Of a stretch of 64,000 nucleotides of DNA, positions 7,625 to 18,770 are shown piece after piece. Each line of letters opens with the position of its first letter. Positions within the stretch are counted from its first letter, which is position 1. The position numbers were made by a program, and so were the translations under genes. The stretch is from Flavisolibacter ginsengisoli DSM 18119. GTDB taxonomy: Bacteria; Bacteroidota; Bacteroidia; Chitinophagales; Chitinophagaceae. Where the stretch lies: positions 62,001 through 126,000 of the forward strand of contig NZ_FQUU01000004.1 of assembly GCF_900129295.1 (NCBI RefSeq). Direction: 5' to 3'. A model generated the notes under the pieces. It made no database searches, was not told where the DNA came from, and saw only the letters and a list, made by a program, of their open reading frames with translations.

Positions 7625-10219
7625 ATGGAAGAAAATATTCAACCGCAACAAACAAATGATTTCAACCGGATCATTCCAGTAAACATCGAAGAGCAAATGA
7701 AAACCGCCTACATTGACTATTCCATGTCAGTGATCGTGGGGCGTGCATTGCCTGATGTTCGGGATGGTTTGAAACCTGTTCACCGCCGTATCCTTTTTGC
7801 CATGAATGAGCTGGGAATGGCTCATAATCGTGCCCACAAGAAATCAGCCCGTATAGTGGGAGAGGTGTTGGGTAAGTATCACCCACATGGAGACTCATCT
7901 GTATATGATGCTATGGTGCGTATGGCCCAGGAATGGAGCATGCGATATACCCTGGTTGATGGGCAAGGAAACTTCGGTAGCCAGGACGGAGATGGTCCGG
8001 CGGCTATGAGGTATACAGAGGTGAGAATGCAACGTATGGCTGAAGCCATGCTGCAGGATATTGATAAGGAAACTGTTGACTTCCAGTTCAACTTTGATGA
8101 TTCCCTGGAAGAACCAACTGTGCTACCTACCCGTATTCCGCAACTATTATTGAATGGTTCCAGCGGTATTGCTGTTGGTATGGCTACCAACATGATGCCT
8201 CATAACTTAAGTGAGGTTATTGATGGTTGCATAGCTTTCATAGACAATCGCGATATCACCATTGATGAACTCATGCAATTCGTAAAAGCCCCGGACTTTC
8301 CAACGGGTGGCACCATTTACGGAATGGAAGGTATTAAGGCAGGTTTTCATTTTGGAAGGGGAAGGGTCGTATTAAGAGGAAAACTTCATATAGATACAAA
8401 ACCAAGTGGCCGGGAGCAGATCATCATAACAGAAGTTCCTTACCAGGTAAACCGTGATTCACTTTGCGACCGTATTGGGCAGTTGGTGAATGAAAAGATC
8501 ATTGAAGGAGTTGCACACATCAACAACGAATCTAATAATAAAGAAGGCACCCGTATTGTGGTAGACCTGAAAAGGGATGCTGTTGCGAATTTGGTAGTGA
8601 ACCAGCTATTTAAGTTCACAGAATTACAAACCAGCTATGGTATAAATAATGTAGCTATTGTAAAAGGCCGTCCCCGACTGCTTAACCTCAAGGAAATGAT
8701 TAGTGAGTTCATTGAATTCCGTCATGAGGTAGTGGTACGCCGTACAAAATATGAATTGAGGGAAGCTGAGAAAAGAGCTCATATTTTACAAGGTTATTTA
8801 ATAGCCCTGGATCACCTGGACGAGGTTATTGCCTTGATCCGCGCCTCTTCTACACCTGATGTAGCTAAAGAAAACCTGATCAACGCAGGCTGGGGTCTCG
8901 ATGAGATCCAGGCTAAGGCCATCCTGGAATTGCGTCTGCAGCGATTGACAGGCATGGAAAGAGACAAGATCAAACAGGAATATGATGAACTGATGAAGCT
9001 GATAGCTCACCTTAAAGAGATCCTTGCCAATGAAGGAATACGTTTTGACATCATCAAAACAGAGCTAAAAGAAGTAAAAGATAAATTTGGAGATGCCCGT
9101 AAAACAGACATCACCTTCCTGGACAACGAGATGAGCATCAAAGATCTTATCAAGGAAGAAGATGTAGTGATCACCATTTCGCATTTAGGTTATATCAAAC
9201 GTACATCTGCTACAGAGTTCAGATCTCAAAGAAGGGGCGGCAGGGGAGCTGTAGGTGGAAAGACAAGAGAAGAGGATTACATAGAACACCTTTTCGTTGC
9301 TTCTACCCATCACACCATGATCTTCTTTACCGAGAAAGGAAGATGCTACTGGTTAAATGTATACCAGATACCTGAAGGAGAAAAGAACAGCAAAGGCAGA
9401 GCCATTCAGAATTTATTACAAATAGCTCCAGATGACAAGATCAGGGCTATCATAGATATTGCAGACTTGCAGGATGTTGATTTTGTTAGCAACCATTACA
9501 TTGTTCTTTGTACCAGGAAAGGGGTCATTAAGAAAACAGCATTGGCTGATTTCAGTCGTCCAAGACAGACGGGTGTTAATGCCATCACTATTGTAGAAGG
9601 TGACCAATTGCTGGAAGCCAAATTAACTGATGGCAATTGTGAAATAATGCTGGCAGTGGCTTCAGGCCGTGCCATTCGTTTTCCGGAAACAAAAGTTCGT
9701 CCAACCGGGCGGGGTGCAATAGGCGTCGGTGGCATTGAAGTAGATGATGTTACGGATCAGGTAGTTGGTATGATTTGTGTAAATCCAAGTACGCCAGACA
9801 GGACTGTAATGGTGGTAAGTGAAAAAGGTTTTGGAAAAAGATCACCCGTAGAAGAATATCGTATTACCAACAGAGGAGGCAAAGGGGTGAAAACCATTAG
9901 TGTAACAGAAAAGACCGGTAGATTGATAGGGATCGTTGACGTAAGTGAAAAAGAGGATATGATGATCACTTGTAAAAGCGGTGTTACCATAAGGATGAAA
10001 GTATCTGATATCAGGGAGCAGGGACGTGCTACACAAGGAGTTAAACTGATCCGGATCAATGAAGGAGATGAGATAGCAGCCATTACAAAGGTTGACGAAC
10101 AGGACGAAGTGGAGGTGGTTGCTGAGGAACATGAAGTGGCTACAGAAATAACTCCTATAGATGAAACAACCAATTTAAAGGAAAATACATCTGAAGGAGA
10201 GGATCCCGTTCAATCATAA
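7625..10219 (+). CDS. gyrA: DNA gyrase subunit A
   Basis: Breakage-reunion subunit of the type IIA topoisomerase that puts negative supercoils into DNA with GyrB and ATP. Winged-helix/tower region at the N-terminus contains the catalytic Tyr at 130 ([10 protein letters not shown]). The quinolone pocket [13 protein letters not shown] carries Ser91 and Asp95, the sensitive-type residues equivalent to E. coli S83 and D87. The C-terminal six-bladed DNA-wrapping domain has the GyrA box QRRGGRG at about 534-540, which distinguishes it from ParC. The acidic tail ([17 protein letters not shown]..) is common in the phylum. 864 aa is normal. A TPR gene follows after 20 bases. Confidence 0.98.
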   Translation: MEENIQPQQTNDFNRIIPVNIEEQMKTAYIDYSMSVIVGRALPDVRDGLKPVHRRILFAMNELGMAHNRAHKKSARIVGEVLGKYHPHGDSSVYDAMVRMAQEWSMRYTLVDGQGNFGSQDGDGPAAMRYTEVRMQRMAEAMLQDIDKETVDFQFNFDDSLEEPTVLPTRIPQLLLNGSSGIAVGMATNMMPHNLSEVIDGCIAFIDNRDITIDELMQFVKAPDFPTGGTIYGMEGIKAGFHFGRGRVVLRGKLHIDTKPSGREQIIITEVPYQVNRDSLCDRIGQLVNEKIIEGVAHINNESNNKEGTRIVVDLKRDAVANLVVNQLFKFTELQTSYGINNVAIVKGRPRLLNLKEMISEFIEFRHEVVVRRTKYELREAEKRAHILQGYLIALDHLDEVIALIRASSTPDVAKENLINAGWGLDEIQAKAILELRLQRLTGMERDKIKQEYDELMKLIAHLKEILANEGIRFDIIKTELKEVKDKFGDARKTDITFLDNEMSIKDLIKEEDVVITISHLGYIKRTSATEFRSQRRGGRGAVGGKTREEDYIEHLFVASTHHTMIFFTEKGRCYWLNVYQIPEGEKNSKGRAIQNLLQIAPDDKIRAIIDIADLQDVDFVSNHYIVLCTRKGVIKKTALADFSRPRQTGVNAITIVEGDQLLEAKLTDGNCEIMLAVASGRAIRFPETKVRPTGRGAIGVGGIEVDDVTDQVVGMICVNPSTPDRTVMVVSEKGFGKRSPVEEYRITNRGGKGVKTISVTEKTGRLIGIVDVSEKEDMMITCKSGVTIRMKVSDIREQGRATQGVKLIRINEGDEIAAITKVDEQDEVEVVAEEHEVATEITPIDETTNLKENTSEGEDPVQS

Positions 10220-10239
10220 ATATTAAAAACAAGAAAACA

Positions 10240-11493
10240 ATGCGAAAACTGTTATTATCAGTATTGCTTGCTTCATCTATCAGCAGTGTTTTTGCACAGA
10301 AGCTGGATGATGTCCAGGAAAAGATCAGCAAAGGAAAATATGACGAAGCAAAGGAAAAGATTGACAAGGTATTAGCCGACCCTAAAAACCAGATAAATGC
10401 AAACGCCTGGTATTACAAGGGTAAGGTATATACAGAATTAGCACGCCAGGACAGCACTGGTAGCCTGACTTATGATGCGAAAAAAGAAGCCTATGATGCT
10501 TTCAAAAAGTACCAGGAACTGGAGCCTAAGAATACCATGATGGTCCTTGATCAGAATGTTGGCTTATTTAGCCTGTACGACATGTATTATAATAAAGGAG
10601 TTAAAAATTATAATAACAAGGATTATGCTGCAGCCTTTGACCAAATGAAGAATGCGCTTGATATAGAAACTTATATTGCAAAAAGAGGTTATTCTTATAA
10701 TGGATTTTCCTTTCCTGTCCTTGACACTCAATTAGTGAACCTGACCGCATCATCTGCATACCTGGCTAAGAAGGAAGATGATGCTATACCTTATTTTGAA
10801 CAGTTGGCTAATGCCAAGATCAAAGACAAGGAATACAAAGAAGTCTATGGTTTGCTGGCAGAATATTATGCGAAGAAAAATGATGCAGCTAAAGCTGATA
10901 AATACCTTGCTTTAGGTCGTGAATTATTCCCTGATGAAGGTTATTGGACAGCTTTGGAATATGGTAACATACCTTCCACAGATACTACCAAAAGGCTGGC
11001 CCGCTATGAACAAATGCTACAGAAATATCCCAATAATTTTCCTTTAGCACTTGATTACGCCACGGAGCTTTTCAACTATACGTATACGTATGATAAAAAG
11101 CCTTCGGATTATGAAGCCCGGCAACAAAAGTTACAAGCTGCATTGGAAAAAGCCGTGAGCCTGCAATCATCAGCTTTTGCCAACTATATTATGGCGCAAC
11201 ATATCTATAATCAAATATACGATCTGGATGATGCCTTAAGGGCGGTGCGTGGAACCACAGCTGCCGACAAAGCAAAAAAAGCAGATTTAGTGGCAAAAAC
11301 TGATAAAAAGTATGATGAGTTTTATACATACGCTCAAAAAGCATTTGATCTGTATACTCAGGACAATGCTCATACAAAAGCGCAGGATAAAGCTAACTAT
11401 CGCAAGATCATCAACCAGTTAATCGATTATCACCAAAGGAAAAAGCAGGCAGATAAAGTCGCCTCCTTACAGGAAAAACTGAAGACTTTATAA
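10240..11493 (+). CDS. Secreted tetratricopeptide repeat protein
   Basis: Signal peptide MRKLLLSVLLASSISSVFAQ with a clean VFA-Q cut site. The mature protein (about 395 aa) is built of TPR-like helical hairpins: ISKGKYDEAKEKIDKVL, NAWYYKGKVYTELA, SSAYLAKKEDDAIPYFEQL, YGLLAEYYAKKNDAAKADKYL and FAYxxKAFDLY-like units toward the end. It is lysine-, alanine- and tyrosine-rich with no catalytic motif, so a periplasmic scaffold role is likely. The position 20 bases after gyrA suggests cotranscription; the transcript ends at the hairpin at 11517. Confidence 0.85.
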   Translation: MRKLLLSVLLASSISSVFAQKLDDVQEKISKGKYDEAKEKIDKVLADPKNQINANAWYYKGKVYTELARQDSTGSLTYDAKKEAYDAFKKYQELEPKNTMMVLDQNVGLFSLYDMYYNKGVKNYNNKDYAAAFDQMKNALDIETYIAKRGYSYNGFSFPVLDTQLVNLTASSAYLAKKEDDAIPYFEQLANAKIKDKEYKEVYGLLAEYYAKKNDAAKADKYLALGRELFPDEGYWTALEYGNIPSTDTTKRLARYEQMLQKYPNNFPLALDYATELFNYTYTYDKKPSDYEARQQKLQAALEKAVSLQSSAFANYIMAQHIYNQIYDLDDALRAVRGTTAADKAKKADLVAKTDKKYDEFYTYAQKAFDLYTQDNAHTKAQDKANYRKIINQLIDYHQRKKQADKVASLQEKLKTL

Positions 11494-11516
11494 TATTCGA
11501 TAGGTAAATAAATTTT

Positions 11517-11540
11517 AAAGCCTCCCCACCGGGAGGCTTT
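11517..11540 (+). terminator. Intrinsic terminator after the gyrA-TPR unit
   Basis: Stem GCCTCCC (11520-11526) and GGGAGGC (11531-11537) with loop CACC, preceded by AAA and followed by TTT ATTAATTAAT. Lies 24 bases after the TPR stop codon. Confidence 0.8.
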
Positions 11541-11601
11541 ATTAATTAATGAACTTCACTCAATGAAATGCAAAGTAAAATCCTTCTATACCTTTTCAAT
11601 T

Positions 11602-12366
11602 CTAGACTATAGTAATTTCAATTCCCATTCCCTTCAGACTCTCCACCATATGGTCGGAAATGCCACTGTCAGTGATGATTTGTTCAATATCTTCCAGGCC
11701 GCAGATTCTACCAAAGCCTCTTTTTCCAAATTTGGTCGAATCCGCAAGAACGATGGTCTTTTGAGAAGCCTTAATCATTTTTTTATTAAGCTGTGCCTCC
11801 ATCATATTGGTAGTAGTTAGCCCAAATTCAAGGTCTATTCCGTCCACGCCCAGGAAAAGTTTACTGCAGGAAAAATCCTCAAGGATCTTCTCTGCATAAC
11901 TGCCAGTAACAGACGAAGAACTTTTTCTTAATATTCCACCCAGTTGAATCACTTCTATTTCGGGGTGACGTATCAACTCCATAGCCACATTCAGCGCTGC
12001 TGTGATTACTGTGAGGCTGCCCTTAGGATAGATGTTCCTGGCTAGAGATAATACTGTTGTTCCGGAGGCAATAAGAATACAGTCATTAGGCTCAACAAGG
12101 TTGGCTGCGGCCTCACCAATATTGGATTTCTCGCCTGATTGTATCTTTTCTTTTTCTTTTACTGGCTTGTCTGCTGTATAAGGATTGCTCATTGTACCAC
12201 CACCATGGGTTCGAAATAAAAGGTGCTTATCCTCCAATAATTTCAGATCCTTTCGAATGGTTACAGATGAAACATTTAGTTCAGAACAAAGGTCAACAAC
12301 TTTCACATTGCCTTCTTTTCTCAATTTGGTGATGATATGCTGATGCCTGTCAGTTAGACTACTCAT
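11602..12366 (-). CDS. glpR: DeoR/GlpR-family transcriptional repressor
   Basis: N-terminal DeoR helix-turn-helix (RHQHIITKLRKEGNVKVVDL, then ELNVSSVTIRKDLKLLE), followed by the family junction FRTHGGG and a DeoRC sugar-phosphate sensor domain (DCILIASGTTVLSLARNI, VTGSYAEKILEDFSCSKLFLGVDGID, LADSTKFGKRGFGRIC). 254 aa is typical. GlpR of other bacteria is released from DNA by glycerol-3-phosphate; the divergent position next to glpD makes the same effector very likely here. It lies 211 bases from glpD across an AT-rich region with repeated TTTCGTTT motifs, probable operators for both genes. The symbol is assigned from context and family. Confidence 0.88.
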   Translation of the reverse strand: MSSLTDRHQHIITKLRKEGNVKVVDLCSELNVSSVTIRKDLKLLEDKHLLFRTHGGGTMSNPYTADKPVKEKEKIQSGEKSNIGEAAANLVEPNDCILIASGTTVLSLARNIYPKGSLTVITAALNVAMELIRHPEIEVIQLGGILRKSSSSVTGSYAEKILEDFSCSKLFLGVDGIDLEFGLTTTNMMEAQLNKKMIKASQKTIVLADSTKFGKRGFGRICGLEDIEQIITDSGISDHMVESLKGMGIEITIV

Positions 12367-12489
12367 AAGTTCTTTGAGGGTACAAAATAATAACGGGGAA
12401 TTTGAATTCCAATAATTCGTATCTAAAATATTTAAATAGGTTCTTTCCCCAAATGTGGAAAACTTATTATTATTAATTGTTTCATAATC

Positions 12490-12566
12490 CTTTCGTTTAT
12501 AAATAAAATTGTTAAAATTGCTTTCGTTTTGTTTAGTTTCATTAATAAAACAAAATAAACTGAAAC
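12490..12566. promoter_or_regulatory. Candidate GlpR operator region
   Basis: In the glpR-glpD divergent spacer, CTTTCGTTT occurs twice (12490-12498 and 12521-12529, 31 bases apart). The second copy starts a 20-base arm (12521-12540) that matches the reverse complement of 12547-12566 at 14 of 20 positions, with a 6-base centre. TTTC/GTTT repeats of this kind are typical DeoR-family binding sites. It ends 11 bases before the glpD ATG, where a bound repressor would block transcription. Confidence 0.55.
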
Positions 12567-12577
12567 ATATTTAAGGA

Positions 12578-14173
12578 ATGAATGATCTGCAATTTAAAGT
12601 GAATTCTATAGACAGGGAACGACTGGCTTTACAATTAGCTGATGAGTCAAAACAATGGGACGTACTTGTGATTGGTGGTGGGGCTACCGGTCTTGGAGTA
12701 GCCATGGATGCTGTAGCCAGGGGATATAATACCCTTTTATTAGAACAATCTGACTTTGCCAAGGGAACTTCAAGCCGGAGCACCAAACTAGTACACGGAG
12801 GTGTTCGTTACCTGGCGCAGGGTGACATTAGACTGGTGCGGGAAGCTAGTGTGGAAAGAGGACGTCTTTGCAGGAATGCTCCCCACCTTGTAAAGAATCA
12901 AACTTTTATCATTCCCATTTACAATTACTGGGATAAGATCAAATATACTTTAGGCCTTAAAATGTATGACTGGATTTCAGGCCGCCTGACACTTGGCTCT
13001 TCTGTTTTTGTTTCCAGGAAAAAGACCATTGAAAGCCTTCCAGGTATAAAACAGGAAGGTTTGCTGGGTGGTGTATTATACCATGACGGACAATTTGACG
13101 ATTCCAGGCTGGCTATTAACCTGGTACAAAGCATCATAGAAAAAGGCGGCTGTGCCATCAATTATATAAAGGTTACAGGCTTACTAAAAGACAATCAGGG
13201 AAAAATTGAAGGAGCTCTTGTGGTGGATACTGAAAACGGAAAAAATTTCCGGGTCCGTGCAAAAGCGGTGATTAATGCCACAGGTGTGTTTGTCGACGAT
13301 ATCCTTCATATGGATAATCCAAAGAGTTTAAAGAGCATATGCGTGAGCCAGGGTGTGCACCTGGTACTTGATAAAGCTTTTTATCCTTCAGAACATGCAT
13401 TAATGATACCGGAAACAAGCGATGGGCGTGTGTTATTTGCAGTGCCCTGGCATGATAAGGTGGTCCTGGGCACTACTGATACACCAGTGGAGGAAGCCTC
13501 CCTGGAACCCCAGGCGCTGGAAAAAGAGATCAATTTTATACTGGAAACTGCTGCGGATTATTTTACGAAGAAGCCTACACGCAGTGATGTGTTGAGTGTG
13601 TTTGCAGGCCTGCGTCCCCTGGCTGCTCCGCAGGGTGAAGAACAAACCACAAAGGAAATTTCAAGAAGCCATAAGATCATGGTTTCTGCTTCCCACCTTT
13701 TTACCATTCTTGGTGGTAAGTGGACGACATACCGAAAAATGGGAGAAGACATGATGAATCGCGTGGAAAAGGAGTTGCAATGGAAGCACCAAAAAACAAC
13801 CACTTCCCTGATGCACATTCATGGTTATGCGGAAGGAATGAACTGGAACGACCCACTGTACTTCTATGGCAGCGATTGCCAATTAATAAAAAAACAAATG
13901 AATGGCAGTTCTGGTCAATGGATAAGCGATAGTCTGAAGATTCATAAAATGCAGGTTCGCTGGGCTGTGGAGAATGAGATGGCAAGAACGGTGGAGGATG
14001 TGCTTGCCAGGAGAACTCGCGCCTTGTTACTGAATGCCGGTGAGAGCATTCGCATTGCCCCTGAAGTGGCAAGGATCATGGCCGAGGAGATGGATAAGGA
14101 CCAGGCCTGGCAAAAAGAGCAGGTTGAAAATTATACCAGTCTCGCTAACCAATATATTCTGAAAACAAACTAA
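12578..14173 (+). CDS. glpD: Glycerol-3-phosphate dehydrogenase (FAD-dependent)
   Basis: Oxidises sn-glycerol-3-phosphate to dihydroxyacetone phosphate and passes electrons to the quinone pool at the inner membrane. The dinucleotide fold [21 protein letters not shown] (29-49) binds FAD; the signature [17 protein letters not shown] follows at about 64-80, then [20 protein letters not shown] and [12 protein letters not shown] with the substrate Arg. The C-terminal DAO_C domain (about 390-530) is complete. 531 aa fits the aerobic GlpD type. First gene of the run leading to glpT (14-base gap) and the SusCD genes; the putative GlpR operator lies directly upstream. Confidence 0.96.
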   Translation: MNDLQFKVNSIDRERLALQLADESKQWDVLVIGGGATGLGVAMDAVARGYNTLLLEQSDFAKGTSSRSTKLVHGGVRYLAQGDIRLVREASVERGRLCRNAPHLVKNQTFIIPIYNYWDKIKYTLGLKMYDWISGRLTLGSSVFVSRKKTIESLPGIKQEGLLGGVLYHDGQFDDSRLAINLVQSIIEKGGCAINYIKVTGLLKDNQGKIEGALVVDTENGKNFRVRAKAVINATGVFVDDILHMDNPKSLKSICVSQGVHLVLDKAFYPSEHALMIPETSDGRVLFAVPWHDKVVLGTTDTPVEEASLEPQALEKEINFILETAADYFTKKPTRSDVLSVFAGLRPLAAPQGEEQTTKEISRSHKIMVSASHLFTILGGKWTTYRKMGEDMMNRVEKELQWKHQKTTTSLMHIHGYAEGMNWNDPLYFYGSDCQLIKKQMNGSSGQWISDSLKIHKMQVRWAVENEMARTVEDVLARRTRALLLNAGESIRIAPEVARIMAEEMDKDQAWQKEQVENYTSLANQYILKTN

Positions 14174-14187
14174 AAGCGCTTGCTATA

Positions 14188-15519
14188 ATGGGATTGCTGA
14201 CTTATTTACAACCGCCGGCACATAAAGAGTTAATGCCAGCGAAAGAAGTGGATGAAGCGTATAAGAAAAAACGGATCCAGGTATTTGTTGGAATTTTTAT
14301 AGGTTATGCAGGTTATTACCTGGTGAGAAAAAACTTTTCTCTTGCCATGCCCGACCTTATTGAAAGAGGCTTTTCAAAGGGCGAACTGGGAATAGCTCTT
14401 TCAGGCGTTTCTATTGCTTACGGCATCAGCAAATTCCTGATGGGAAACTTATCCGACCGAAGTAATGCGCGTATATTCCTCCCCGTTGGACTCCTTTTAT
14501 CTGCACTTACAATGATAGCCATGGGAACAATCCCGTTTGCTCTTTCATCGATAGTGATCATGTTTAGCCTGCTTTTTATCAACGGTTGGTTCCAGGGAAT
14601 GGGATGGCCTCCCTGTGGAAGGGTAATGGTTCATTGGTTTTCGCTCAGGGAAAGAGGCGTGAAGATGTCCATCTGGAATGTGGCACATAATGTAGGAGGT
14701 GGATTGATCGGTCCACTGGCTATTGCAGGATTGGCCATTTTCGGCACCTGGCAAAGCAAGTTTTACTTCCCGGGAATGATCGCCATTTTTATTGCTTTCA
14801 TTGCGTATTTACTAATCAGGGATACACCCCAATCTTGCGGGTTGCCACCCATTGAAACATATAAGAATGACCATCCTGTAGATTATTCACATCAACATGA
14901 AAAAGAATTATCAGCAAAGCAGATCTTCATAGATTATGTTTTGGTTAACAGGGTGTTGTGGTACATAGCTTTTGCCAATGCCTTTATATATTTGGTGCGT
15001 TATGGGGTTTTGGATTGGGCACCGACTTATTTAAAGGAAGCAAAGGGGTTTACAGTCAATGAAACAGGCTGGGCCTATTTTGCTTATGAATATGCAGGTA
15101 TTCCCGGAACATTATTATGTGGATGGTTAAGTGACAAAGTATTCAGAGGCAGGCGAGCTCCGGCAACCATTATTTACATGTTATTAGTACTGGCAGCAGT
15201 TATCGTTTACTGGAAGAATCCTGCGGGGCATCCTTCTATAGATAATATTGCCCTGATCATAATTGGCTTCCTGATCTATGGTCCTGTAATGCTTATTGGT
15301 GTACAGGCCCTTGACCTGGTTCCCAAAAAAGCTGCCGGAACTGCAGCAGGATTAACAGGTTTATTCGGATACCTGGGCGGAGCTCTATTTGCAAATATTG
15401 CTATGGGATATGTTGTAGATGCCTGGGGATGGAATGGTGGCTTTTTAGTTATGATTGCCGCCTGCGTGCTTGCTATATTTTTTACCGCCTTAACCTGGAA
15501 TAAAGAAAAAGCTTTTTAA
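14188..15519 (+). CDS. glpT: Glycerol-3-phosphate:phosphate antiporter (MFS)
   Basis: Organophosphate:Pi antiporter family of the major facilitator superfamily, about 12 membrane segments in 443 aa. Landmarks: an N-terminal [16 protein letters not shown] segment with the phosphate-binding Arg, [14 protein letters not shown] in the 2-3 loop, [22 protein letters not shown] (with the GWPPCGR signature), [16 protein letters not shown], and a second Arg in [19 protein letters not shown]. It brings G3P from the periplasm in exchange for phosphate. Placed 14 bases after glpD, it supplies GlpD's substrate from the periplasmic hydrolysis encoded downstream. UhpT-type hexose-phosphate transport is the alternative but fits the context less well. 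Confidence 0.92.
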   Translation: MGLLTYLQPPAHKELMPAKEVDEAYKKKRIQVFVGIFIGYAGYYLVRKNFSLAMPDLIERGFSKGELGIALSGVSIAYGISKFLMGNLSDRSNARIFLPVGLLLSALTMIAMGTIPFALSSIVIMFSLLFINGWFQGMGWPPCGRVMVHWFSLRERGVKMSIWNVAHNVGGGLIGPLAIAGLAIFGTWQSKFYFPGMIAIFIAFIAYLLIRDTPQSCGLPPIETYKNDHPVDYSHQHEKELSAKQIFIDYVLVNRVLWYIAFANAFIYLVRYGVLDWAPTYLKEAKGFTVNETGWAYFAYEYAGIPGTLLCGWLSDKVFRGRRAPATIIYMLLVLAAVIVYWKNPAGHPSIDNIALIIIGFLIYGPVMLIGVQALDLVPKKAAGTAAGLTGLFGYLGGALFANIAMGYVVDAWGWNGGFLVMIAACVLAIFFTALTWNKEKAF

Positions 15520-15547
15520 TCATTTATAATCTTTAATCAACTTGCGT

Positions 15548-18500
15548 ATGAGATCATTTGCGACTGCTGTAGAAAAACTTTGCACTCCGAGAGTGCTGCT
15601 GTTTTTCTTCCTGCTACTAACCGGCTCCTGGGTATCCGCACAGGAAAAAACAGTGACAGGCCAGGTTAGAAATTCTGAAGACAAAGCACCGGTAGTTAGA
15701 GCTACAGTGCAGGTAAAAGGAACCAAAGTATTTACCAGCACGGATGAAAAAGGACATTTTTCAATTAAAGCATCTGACCAACAGGTTCTTGTTGTTTCTG
15801 CTGTAGGCTACAGGCCTCTTGAAAAACGGGTTGGTAACCAATCTGTGCTCAACTTTGATATGATCAGTACTAATACTGAGATGGAAAGTGTTGTAGTAAC
15901 AGCCCTGGGAATTAAAAGAGAAGAAAAAGCCCTTGGTTATTCTGTTGCTAAAGTGAAAGGAGAGGAGTTGACAGAAGCACTTTCCAGCAACTGGACAGAT
16001 GCCTTGTCGGGAAAAGTAGCAGGCCTTAACCTGGTGCGTTCTAACAGCGGACCTGCAGGATCTAATAAAATCATTCTCAGGGGTGAAAGCAACCTTACCG
16101 GTGGTAGTGAAAATGAGGCATTGATAGTAGTTGATGGAGTTGTTATTAACCAGGGAAGTGGCAGAAGAAGTGCTGTGGGGGGTGAAACTGCATATGGTAC
16201 AGGCAGCGATAATATGCCTGCAGATTATGGAAGCGGTCTTAATGATATAAACCCTGAAGACATTGAATCCGTGAGTGTATTAAAAGGGCCCGGTGCAGCA
16301 GCCTTATATGGACAGCGTGGCGCGAATGGAGCTATCATTATTACTACAAAATCAGGAAGTGCAAAAAGAAAAGGTTGGGGAGTCACCCTTAATTCCAATG
16401 CATCAATGGAAAAGGTGAACAGGTGGCCTGATTTCCAGTATGAATACGGCCAGGGTAATGATGGCAAACCTTATTATTCTTTTGGTGCATCCGTAGATGG
16501 ACCTAGTACGAGCGCCACCAGTTCGGCTTATGGTCCCAGGTTTGAAGGACAATCATTTTTTCAGTTTGACCCTGTAACGCAAACGCAGGGAACCGAAAGA
16601 ACTCCATGGGTGCCCTATCCAAATAAAATAAAAAACTATTTCAATACAGGTAATACTGTTACCAATTCAATCAGCGTGGATGGTGGTACTGACAAAACCA
16701 CTGCCCGTTTTTCTGTTACTAATGTTTCAAATAAATGGATCATACCTAATACTGGTTATAAAAGAAATACAATTGCTTTATCTGTAAACTCAAAAGTTAA
16801 TGAGAAGCTCCAGATTTCCTCAAAGATCAATTATACCAATAAATGGAGCGACAATCTTCCGGGTGCTGGCTATGGTAACCAGTCCATCATGTACTGGTTT
16901 ATTTTCTGGCAGCCGAATGCTGACCTGGATTGGTTAAGAAATTATTGGAGAAATGGGCTGGAAGGAAGAAAGATCATGTATCCTTACAGTTCCTTCCCTG
17001 AAAACCCTTATGCCGTAGCCTACGAATTTATCAATCGCTCGAATCGTCATAACATTACCGGCAATGTGCAGGCAAGCTATAATTTCTCCAAAGAGTTAAG
17101 TTTGCAGGTAAGAACATCTCTTGATCTTTCCTATGAGCAGCGTGCACAAGAGCGTCCATTTGATGCAGGTTCAAAATACCAGCTAGGTAGTTTTAGAACT
17201 CAAAATATCTTTTCACAGGAAGCTACAACCGATTTCCTATTGAGGTATGCTAAAAAACTAAAAGATTTTGATTTTTCCGTAACTGCAGGTGGTAGTGCAT
17301 TAAGAAATACATACAACAAAGATGAAGTACGTGCAGACTCATTGATTTACCCGCAGATCTACTCAATGTCCAATGCAGCAGGCCCACTTGTAACATTACC
17401 ATACAATACCAAATACGCTATTAACAGTTTTTACGGACTCGTATCAGGCGCATTTAAAAACTTCCTGTTTCTCGATCTTACTGCAAGGCAGGACTGGAAC
17501 AGTGTACTGGCAACTCCAACAAGAACAGAAAATGCAGGATTTTTTTACCCCTCTGCCAACTTAAGCTTTATTGCTTCCGAAGTACTAAAGCTTCCGTCAT
17601 CGATTGATTTCGCAAAACTTAGATTTTCTGCTTCTGGTGTTGGTAGTGGTGGTACCACTCCCTATCGTACAGCATATAATTATACTTCTGCAGGAAGTTT
17701 ATACAGCGGAGGATTACAAAACCCGTCTATATTGGCTAATCCAGACCTGAAATCATTAAGAACAGTTAGTTATGAAACAGGAATGGAGATAAAGATGTTC
17801 CATAATCGCCTGAATATGGACCTTGCATTATATACCGGGAATACTAAGGACCAGATCCTGGAACGTATACTTGACCGTTCTTCCGGATATACCAAAGTAT
17901 TGATCAATGCGGGTAAGGTTAATAATAAAGGGGTTGAAGTATCCCTCAATGGTACTCCCATATCTTCCAAGAAAGGGTTGAAATGGAATACAGGCATTGT
18001 ATTCTCTGCAAATAGTAATACCATTAAAGAACTGGCTGATAGTTCTGTGGTGCTGCAAACAGGCCCGGTAGGTGGTGGTCAGATCGTTGCCAAAGTAGGA
18101 GGCAGTATGGGAGATCTTTATGGAAGAGGGTATGAGCGTGCACCTGACGGCCAGGTGGTTTATGATGCCAATACCGGATTCGCAAAGATCACCCAGGATG
18201 TTATTTTCCTGGGAAATACAATTCCCAAATGGAAGCTTGGATTCAATAATGAATTTCAATATAAAGGATTCCGTCTTAATCTTTTATTTGATGGACAATA
18301 TGGTGCAGTGGCACATTCCCTGATGCACTACAAGCTGGCAGAACAGGGTAAAACGAAAAACACTTTACCAGGTAGATATAATGGCATTATCGGTAATGGA
18401 GTAGTTATGGGAACAGATGGCAAATACAAACAGAATGATGTAATTGCTACTGATATTGATGAATACTACCGTTCGCATTTTGGAATTGACAATGCGGAAG

Positions 18501-18760
18501 GAAGTACATTCAGCACTGACTTCATCAAATTCAGGGAAGCAAGACTTGACTATACTTTACCAACCAGCATTACCAAAAAAATAGGTATTCAACGGGCAAC
18601 ATTAGGTGTTTATGGACGTGACCTGTATATCTGGTCCAAATGGCCAATATTCGATCCTGAATTCGGAACCGTTAGCGGAACAGATATTGTTCGTGGTTTC
18701 GAAGTTGGTCAGTTTCCATCAACCCGCACAATGGGAGTGAATCTAATTGTTGGATTTTAA
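15548..18760 (+). CDS. SusC/RagA-family TonB-linked outer-membrane transporter
   Basis: Signal peptide ending near VSA-QEK, a carboxypeptidase-like beta domain (TVTGQVRNSEDKAPVVRATV..), the MESVVVTALGIKREEKALGY stretch of SusC proteins, a plug domain with ALSGKVAGLNLV and IESVSVLKGPGAAALYG (the LYG motif), and a C-terminal barrel ending in LIVGF. 1070 aa is standard. ATG 15548 is preferred to a TTG at 15542. With the SusD gene 10 bases downstream it forms an import pair that moves oligomers across the outer membrane using TonB energy. Being sandwiched between glpT and periplasmic phosphodiesterases suggests a glycerol-phosphate-containing substrate. Confidence 0.95.
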   Translation: MRSFATAVEKLCTPRVLLFFFLLLTGSWVSAQEKTVTGQVRNSEDKAPVVRATVQVKGTKVFTSTDEKGHFSIKASDQQVLVVSAVGYRPLEKRVGNQSVLNFDMISTNTEMESVVVTALGIKREEKALGYSVAKVKGEELTEALSSNWTDALSGKVAGLNLVRSNSGPAGSNKIILRGESNLTGGSENEALIVVDGVVINQGSGRRSAVGGETAYGTGSDNMPADYGSGLNDINPEDIESVSVLKGPGAAALYGQRGANGAIIITTKSGSAKRKGWGVTLNSNASMEKVNRWPDFQYEYGQGNDGKPYYSFGASVDGPSTSATSSAYGPRFEGQSFFQFDPVTQTQGTERTPWVPYPNKIKNYFNTGNTVTNSISVDGGTDKTTARFSVTNVSNKWIIPNTGYKRNTIALSVNSKVNEKLQISSKINYTNKWSDNLPGAGYGNQSIMYWFIFWQPNADLDWLRNYWRNGLEGRKIMYPYSSFPENPYAVAYEFINRSNRHNITGNVQASYNFSKELSLQVRTSLDLSYEQRAQERPFDAGSKYQLGSFRTQNIFSQEATTDFLLRYAKKLKDFDFSVTAGGSALRNTYNKDEVRADSLIYPQIYSMSNAAGPLVTLPYNTKYAINSFYGLVSGAFKNFLFLDLTARQDWNSVLATPTRTENAGFFYPSANLSFIASEVLKLPSSIDFAKLRFSASGVGSGGTTPYRTAYNYTSAGSLYSGGLQNPSILANPDLKSLRTVSYETGMEIKMFHNRLNMDLALYTGNTKDQILERILDRSSGYTKVLINAGKVNNKGVEVSLNGTPISSKKGLKWNTGIVFSANSNTIKELADSSVVLQTGPVGGGQIVAKVGGSMGDLYGRGYERAPDGQVVYDANTGFAKITQDVIFLGNTIPKWKLGFNNEFQYKGFRLNLLFDGQYGAVAHSLMHYKLAEQGKTKNTLPGRYNGIIGNGVVMGTDGKYKQNDVIATDIDEYYRSHFGIDNAEGSTFSTDFIKFREARLDYTLPTSITKKIGIQRATLGVYGRDLYIWSKWPIFDPEFGTVSGTDIVRGFEVGQFPSTRTMGVNLIVGF

Positions 18761-18770
18761 TTTTTTAAAA

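Noticed and set aside
9757-10173. Plus-length minus-strand open frame inside gyrA
   Set aside because: Serine/threonine-rich shadow opposite the conserved gyrA C-terminal domain; no promoter, no family pattern.
7625-10219. Could the gyrase gene be parC instead
   Set aside because: The C-terminal GyrA box QRRGGRG and length of 864 aa mark gyrA.
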